Program-made: the position numbers and the translations under genes
The notes under the pieces: model-generated
What the model saw: only the letters and a program-made list of their open reading frames with translations
Told to the model about the DNA's origin: nothing
The model's database searches: none
Virus record (IMG/VR): IMGVR_UViG_3300007541_000199
Location: 1 to 25,074 of that record
Source of the DNA: a virus
Length of the DNA stretch: 25,074 nucleotides
Strand: one strand, 5' to 3'
In this document: piece after piece, positions 21,630 to 25,074 of the stretch
Layout: each line of letters begins with the position of its first letter
How positions within the stretch are numbered: position 1 is the stretch's first letter

Positions 21630-21700
21630 TTAAAAGCTAGCTTAGTTTAGGTGCCTGCGGGGACCGAAACAGACGCCAAACCGAAACTAAAGCTTTTTAA
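21630..21700. other. Long intergenic stem-loop
   Basis: An inverted structure fills the gap between two minus-strand genes. AAAAGCT (21632-21638) pairs with AGCTTTT (21691-21697) and TTAGTTT (21642-21648) with AAACTAA (21684-21690), with a 3-base bulge. An inner stem GGTGCCTG (21650-21657) / CAGACGCC (21670-21677) pairs at seven of eight positions around a 12-base loop. A short T run lies at the outer end on both strands. It may be a terminator, a processing site, or a leader structure for the gene that starts at 21622. Confidence 0.55.
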
Positions 21701-21705
21701 CAGAA

Positions 21706-22290
21706 TCAAGCAGTCGGAGCCATCTCACCGTCAGACGCGCCAGTCACACCAGGAGCGTTGGACCCACCACGACGGGCCATAAAACGACGGGATAAATCTC
21801 GGGCGGAACGACGACGTTCACCTGCATTTTCACGCATCGCCTCACGACGTTGGCGCTCATCCTCCATCCGACCTTCAAAACGCTCAGCCCGTTGATCAGC
21901 CCGATTCTCATAACGAGCCAGGCGATTCTCATAATTAGGCATACCCGCCGCACGAGCCTCAAACGCTTCACGACGAGCTTCCTCACGAGTATCGAATGCC
22001 GCTTGACGATCCATCAAACGACCCTTAATCGCCTCAAGCTGTTGAGCAAACAAGCGACCGGTTACATCAGCCCCGATACCCATATTTGTACCAGGAGCAC
22101 CAACACCAGGTGCCATAGCGTCACCAGTGGCTGCTTCCAGATTGGAAGAACCGCCAAACATACGTGCCTCGTCACCACGACCACCGCCGAACCGTCCCTT
22201 AGGACCCCCGCCAAAACGAGTGGGGGGACGGAAATCCCGAGCGCTCAGACCTTCGGAATCACCGCCGTAAGCGGGAGGTAAACGAAACAC
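21706..22290 (-). CDS. Arg/Gly-rich protein with charged coiled coil (194 aa)
   Basis: Residues 1-75 are Gly/Pro/Arg-rich and look disordered (RFGGGPKGRFGGGRGDEARM). Residues about 85-165 form a very charged helix with repeated Tyr/Phe-Glu-Asn/Gly-Arg units (YENRLARYENRADQRAERFE and similar), then a basic stretch (GERRRSARDLSRRFMARRGG) and a polar tail. The start is GTG. The combination suggests a DNA-associated or internal virion protein, but nothing identifies a family. It lies downstream of similar unrecognised genes to the right. Confidence 0.55.
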   Translation of the reverse strand: MFRLPPAYGGDSEGLSARDFRPPTRFGGGPKGRFGGGRGDEARMFGGSSNLEAATGDAMAPGVGAPGTNMGIGADVTGRLFAQQLEAIKGRLMDRQAAFDTREEARREAFEARAAGMPNYENRLARYENRADQRAERFEGRMEDERQRREAMRENAGERRRSARDLSRRFMARRGGSNAPGVTGASDGEMAPTA

Positions 22291-22325
22291 GGGACTCTAA
22301 AATATCGTCTATTTAACTTTAACAA

Positions 22326-22559
22326 CTAATCATCGCAACAATCATCGGGGAACAAAGAATTCAACGCATCTGAAATGCGCTGTGCCTTAATCGACACGTG
22401 ATGGTACTCCTCAAGAAGCGCCAACCGAATAACAAGTTGCATACGCTCCAGCGACCCTGGCTCCTCGTCATCGATGTACTCATTAATGGCTTCCGTTAGA
22501 TGGGAGTCCATCCGATCGCGGTAATCCTTCAAGAAACTATCGTCGTAAGGCAAGGTCAC
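22326..22559 (-). CDS. Small acidic helical protein (77 aa)
   Basis: The GTG-initiated frame is acidic and helical throughout (DSHLTEAINEYIDDEEPGSL, then ERMQLVIRLALLEEYHHV) and ends in DDCCDD. No domain is recognised. Its start lies close to the beginning of a plus-strand frame, so the two diverge. Function unknown. Confidence 0.55.
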   Translation of the reverse strand: MTLPYDDSFLKDYRDRMDSHLTEAINEYIDDEEPGSLERMQLVIRLALLEEYHHVSIKAQRISDALNSLFPDDCCDD

Positions 22560-22618
22560 AACGGATGTGGCTTACTGCCCTAAGTTTAGAACTAAAGCCT
22601 CAAACAGCAACCACACCG

Positions 22619-22768
22619 ATGTCAAAGGGGTACAAGAGAACAATTGTTGTTATCTGTGCTTTCTGGGCACTAGGTACTGTGATGCTTTATATCGAAAATC
22701 AGATCAAGCGCCTCCTAAGCGTCCGTAAAAAGGAGACTGACGAGCGCGTTGACGAACCCGCTCCATAA
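22619..22768 (+). CDS. Tiny single-pass membrane protein (49 aa)
   Basis: From the ATG at 22619 the protein is MSKGYKRTIVVICAFWALGT, continuing the hydrophobic helix to about residue 24, then a basic/acidic tail (KRLLSVRKKETDERVDEPAP). Basic residues before the helix and a charged tail after it are normal for a small inner-membrane protein. The frame opens 18 codons earlier, but that part does not look like protein. The end overlaps a convergent minus-strand gene by 65 bases. There is no Shine-Dalgarno sequence, so confidence is moderate. Confidence 0.45.
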   Translation: MSKGYKRTIVVICAFWALGTVMLYIENQIKRLLSVRKKETDERVDEPAP

Positions 22769-22988
22769 GCGCGTCGTAACCAGCAGGCTTCGGAAGAGGA
22801 TTGATCTGATCCATACGGGTATCGATCATGTCCTGGATATTCTCACGGGAATCGAAATAACCAGGAGAACCTGCAATATCGATTCGACCGCCGACTTCGG
22901 GCACAATATTTCCGGAGATATACCGCTCTAAAAACCCAAGGGCCAAACCGTTATCAAGGGGCTCAGCGTAGGAAACAGCTTCGTACAC
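22704..22988 (-). CDS. Hypothetical protein (94 aa)
   Basis: The GTG-initiated protein has a helical N-terminus (LDNGLALGFLERYISGNIVP), a Gly/Asp/Ser-rich middle, then a basic helix (ALMERVRQRARQSPFYGRLGG) at the end. It resembles in style the 165-residue and the partial Ala-rich proteins further right, as if all belong to one module. A TATAAT lies upstream on this strand (23019-23024), inside a CTGACT/AGTCAG inverted repeat, but without a good -35, so a promoter there is only possible. Confidence 0.55.
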   Translation of the reverse strand: MYEAVSYAEPLDNGLALGFLERYISGNIVPEVGGRIDIAGSPGYFDSRENIQDMIDTRMDQINPLPKPAGYDALMERVRQRARQSPFYGRLGGA

Positions 22989-23053
22989 AGTTTTTAGAGT
23001 AACTATCTCTGACTATTAATTATAAGTCAGTCGTACGAAGACAAAAGAGGTCG

Positions 23054-23125
23054 AGGGTCGTGCCGGAATCGAACCGACTTTCTACGTGCGTTGTCCGCCT
23101 GTCCTTACCAATGGACTACCGACCC
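23054..23125 (-). tRNA. tRNA-like element with degenerate anticodon arm (possible pseudo-tRNA)
   Basis: On the minus strand the acceptor (GGGTCG/CGACCC), the D arm (GTCC/GGAC with loop ATTGGTAA) and the T arm (GTCGG/CCGGC with loop TTCGATT) are standard, and total length is 72. The anticodon arm is not: GGCGG faces ACGTA, with only two Watson-Crick pairs and one wobble, and the loop ACAACGC has C where U33 is expected. Taken literally the anticodon would be AAC. G7 also faces A. It may be a decayed tRNA or a tRNA mimic; an amino acid should not be assigned. Confidence 0.55.
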
Positions 23126-23183
23126 GGATAACATAAAAAAGATTATATTAGCTGGCACAACCGCGCAAAACCCAGTCATACCA

Positions 23184-23236
23184 AGGGATCTGAGGTATTG
23201 CTAAAAAACTCAAGCCAGGCAATACCTCAGATTCTT
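23184..23236. other. Strong intergenic stem-loop
   Basis: ATCTGAGGTATTGC (23188-23201) and GCAATACCTCAGAT (23219-23232) form a perfect 14-bp stem with a 17-base loop. On the plus-strand RNA the stem extends four more positions with two G-U pairs, to 23184 and 23236; the minus-strand RNA cannot extend in the same way. It lies 3-4 bases past the stop of the DUF4278 gene. There is no T run directly after it on either strand, so it is not a standard terminator. Confidence 0.6.
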
Positions 23237-23239
23237 CAC

Positions 23240-23401
23240 TCAACGCAGCGTGGTGTTCTCGCGCGAGTAACGAGGATCAACCTCTACCCCACGGTAAACA
23301 CACCGGTGGCTTGCCTCACGGGTCGTTTTTTGCCACTCGAGCATTTCCTTCTGGTGCTCAACAGTGTCATACTGTTTGCCGCGATACGTTAAAACAGTCA
23401 T
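23240..23401 (-). CDS. DUF4278-like small protein (53 aa)
   Basis: The frame from MTVLTYRGKQYDTVEH to the end contains two copies of the short YRG motif: LTYRGKQYD at the start and CVYRGVEVD near residues 35-43. This is the hallmark of DUF4278, a small domain common in cyanobacteria and known from their phages; its biochemical role is unknown. I chose the Met at 23401 because the domain starts there; 25 further in-frame upstream codons look non-coding. The gene is followed by the strong stem-loop at 23184-23236. This is the best host clue in the window. Confidence 0.7.
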   Translation of the reverse strand: MTVLTYRGKQYDTVEHQKEMLEWQKTTREASHRCVYRGVEVDPRYSRENTTLR

Positions 23402-23532
23402 GGGGAGTCTGTAACTACCCCTATTGTAGGGATTGGTAGCGGTTGATACTGTATTACTGCTATACAGAACACACATTATTATTTAAATCCTGACAAAAGC
23501 TCTAGACTTTAGTTGTACCCTGCAGTCCTCCC

Positions 23533-23763
23533 GTGGCAAGGGAGTGGAATACGCCTGTCCGCGCTCCGTGGAACGGCATGATTAAAGCATCACTGGATGC
23601 GGTAGATCGCCATAACGACCACTACCTACGAACAAATAACTATAAACATCTTGTAGCTGCGCACTACCTGAGGCAATACGTCAGCTACGTAAAAGATTTA
23701 ATCCTTGAGGTTGAGTCGATTAACAACATTAAGGAGCCTGGAGCGGGCCAAACACATCCCTGA
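23533..23763 (+). CDS. Small helical hypothetical protein (76 aa; 61 aa from a later start)
   Basis: From GTG at 23533, or from the ATG at 23578 (MIKASLDAVDRHNDHYLRTN), the protein is a helical hairpin with conserved-looking His, Asn and Leu positions (HLVAAHYLRQYVSYVKDLIL). Small phage proteins with a similar pattern are common and uncharacterised. The later start has GGA nearby and contains the whole helical part, so the first 15 residues are doubtful. Its 3' end overlaps a convergent minus-strand gene by 35 bases. No clear promoter is seen in 23402-23532, which contains two short inverted repeats (CTGTAT/ATACAG and CCCTA/TAGGG). Confidence 0.6.
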   Translation: MAREWNTPVRAPWNGMIKASLDAVDRHNDHYLRTNNYKHLVAAHYLRQYVSYVKDLILEVESINNIKEPGAGQTHP

Positions 23764-24226
23764 GCGTTTCTTTATCGTGATCTAAGACATCACGATAATC
23801 CATCATCATATTAAGTTTATCTTGGGGCGTCATAACATAACGATCACCTTTATACCCTGTATACACATTTCGAACCATACGAGGAGACAGCTGAGCCAAA
23901 GGGCTGCGAGGATCCGTTAACAGGAAACGATCTCGATCTAAAAACTCACCAGGATATGCAGGCCCCGGTGTGCGGTACTCCCGTAAGTCCAGCAAATTAG
24001 GATCTACGTAAAAAACACCCTCCGGACGAGGCTGATTGATCATATTTTCAAAAATTTGTTGCTCCCGAGGGTCGCCTAATGGAGACGGAACCTTAAGTCC
24101 GCTTTTTAAATAATCTTCTAAAAACGAACGAGGGTCGATTTCACCTGAATAATCCGGAGATACGCCGTACCCACGCGGGGCATCGGTGTGTCCGAAAACG
24201 TCAGGAGAGTAATAAGACACCGACAA
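23729..24226 (-). CDS. Hypothetical protein rich in Pro, Asp, Arg and Tyr (165 aa)
   Basis: The sequence (YYSPDVFGHTDAPRGYGVSP and so on) has many Pro, Tyr, Asp and Arg and a C-terminal helix (PQDKLNMMMDYRDVLDHDKE). There is no membrane segment or metal site. The start used is TTG; a GTG two codons later is equally possible. A perfect TATAAT (24247-24252) lies just upstream on this strand without a good -35. It follows the Ala-rich gene at the right edge and likely belongs to the same module. Function not recognised. Confidence 0.6.
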   Translation of the reverse strand: MSVSYYSPDVFGHTDAPRGYGVSPDYSGEIDPRSFLEDYLKSGLKVPSPLGDPREQQIFENMINQPRPEGVFYVDPNLLDLREYRTPGPAYPGEFLDRDRFLLTDPRSPLAQLSPRMVRNVYTGYKGDRYVMTPQDKLNMMMDYRDVLDHDKETLRDVFGPLQAP

Positions 24227-24286
24227 AAGTACTCATAGCTTTATTTATTATATTTCAAATGGGAGCCGCAAGGATCGAAACGAGAA

Positions 24287-25074
24287 CTACCGCCCAAAAA
24301 GTAACTCAGACAAACCAAACTCACCTTTACGAGGGTTAAATCGCTGTTTCGCAAGTTCCATTCGGCGCTGCATCTCGCTTTGAATCGCCTGCTGATTCAT
24401 TTTTTGCCTTTGATCTTGCGTAAGGGGCCGAATTTGAGCAGTTAGAGGCTTTTCACCACGTGCTTGGGGTGCAGAAACACCGGTTCGAGGTGCAGTTCCG
24501 AGGAATTGACGCACCTTTGGCACAATACCCTCACCAGTTTCCTGCCGAACAACCTCATTTAGTGCTTTTGCACCCGCAGTCCCAACCATCCCAGCACCGA
24601 TACCCGGTGCAAGAGGAGCTAAAGCAGGCGTGGATAGCAGCATCGCAGCTCCTGCAGCAGTAGGTAAACTCTGTGCAAATTCTTGAGCCATTTGTTTTCC
24701 CATCTCCACGGGGCCTTGAGCATATCCTGTGCGGATTGCTTCGGGACTGGGGATTAAATCAGCTGCGCCAGGTAAAAGAGAAGACGGTACTCGCTTTATA
24801 CTCCCAAGCACGTCTGGGATAGCAGCTGCAGCAAAAGTAAGAGGATCTACTCCATAAAAGAAATTACCTATATCCCCTACACTGCCTTTATACTTTTTAT
24901 CTAATTCTTGAAGAAAACGAATATAACGATTAGGCAGAATATCGACACCTTTACCTAACTTGGAAGCAGCGGAAGGTGAGTCAAGACCAGGAAATTGAGA
25001 AACAATAAGACCGCGCATTTGTTCTGCTGCGGGGCGCACATACTTGTCTTGAAACAGACGCCCTGCTTCAGTCA
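24287..25074 (-). CDS. Partial Ala/Pro-rich protein, possible internal virion protein (at least 262 aa)
   Basis: The frame stays open to the window edge (TEAGRLFQDKYVRPAAEQMR before the first GTG at 25039), so the true N-terminus is outside. It has a hydrophobic Ala/Leu/Pro/Gly-rich stretch in the middle (about 130-165 residues from the GTG: AAGAAMLLSTPALAPLAPGI) that may cross or touch a membrane, then a Gln/Arg/Met-rich basic helix and the ending FGLSELLFGR. Hydrophobic Gly/Ala segments flanked by charged helices occur in ejection proteins, so that is one option. No family is recognised. Confidence 0.6.
   Translation of the reverse strand, partial: TEAGRLFQDKYVRPAAEQMRGLIVSQFPGLDSPSAASKLGKGVDILPNRYIRFLQELDKKYKGSVGDIGNFFYGVDPLTFAAAAIPDVLGSIKRVPSSLLPGAADLIPSPEAIRTGYAQGPVEMGKQMAQEFAQSLPTAAGAAMLLSTPALAPLAPGIGAGMVGTAGAKALNEVVRQETGEGIVPKVRQFLGTAPRTGVSAPQARGEKPLTAQIRPLTQDQRQKMNQQAIQSEMQRRMELAKQRFNPRKGEFGLSELLFGR

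Noticed and set aside
21850-22281. A 143-codon plus-strand frame opposite the Arg/Gly-rich gene
   Set aside because: It is Thr/Ile/Ser-rich, as expected from the antisense of Arg/Glu codons, and has no gene signals.
1-25074. CRISPR arrays, insertion sequences, integrase or attachment sites
   Set aside because: No regularly spaced direct repeats, transposase motifs or integrase motifs were seen. The tRNA genes could in principle be attachment sites, but no duplicated tRNA end was noticed.

Overview
The window reads as a piece of a tailed bacteriophage genome (Caudoviricetes). Anchors are a complete large terminase with both ATPase and nuclease motifs, a portal, a scaffold-like protein and a probable HK97-fold major capsid protein, all on the minus strand. 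A cyanobacterial host is suggested, not proven, by a small DUF4278-type protein, a domain seen mostly in cyanobacteria and their phages. I see no integrase, replication gene, tape measure, baseplate gene or endolysin, so morphotype and lifestyle stay open.

Layout, read in the main (minus) direction from right to left. 25074-20846 holds small, mostly unrecognised genes, several with Gly/Ala/Arg-rich sequence, a tRNA-like element, two long stem-loops and a run of tiny genes, two of which encode single-pass membrane proteins. At 19841-19933 two sigma70-like promoters face apart and share an overlapping -35 palindrome. The plus-side promoter serves a methyltransferase gene and a small follower. 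The minus-side promoter leads into a membrane protein, two small Cys-rich proteins, a tRNA-Leu(UAA), an NrdR-type zinc-ribbon protein, a GT2-like glycosyltransferase, a small XRE-type regulator and six tightly coupled genes (17473-14228) that look like internal virion or packaging proteins. A plus-strand cassette (11730-14221) with its own terminator carries a GT4 glycosyltransferase, a GH130-like protein and a small acidic protein. The minus strand then resumes with TerL, a GT-A enzyme, a DUF3310 protein, two small proteins, a GT17 enzyme, portal, scaffold, a Cys/Ser/Gly-rich repeat protein, capsid, a capsid-adjacent protein and a terminator. One plus-strand gene for a two-helix membrane protein (holin-like) sits inside the head module.

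Working together: TerL, portal, scaffold and capsid form the head assembly and DNA packaging set. The low-complexity proteins at 14228-17473 are good candidates for internal or ejection proteins. Four glycosyltransferases, one glycoside-phosphorylase-like protein and one methyltransferase are spread through the virion genes, which points to sugar decoration of virion parts or of the host surface. The most unusual items are a 509-base out-of-frame overlap between portal and scaffold, the scattered sugar-enzyme set with a self-contained plus-strand cassette, the palindromic shared promoter, a tRNA-like sequence with a degenerate anticodon arm, and two strong intergenic stem-loops. All product names are from reading the sequence; no database search was run.
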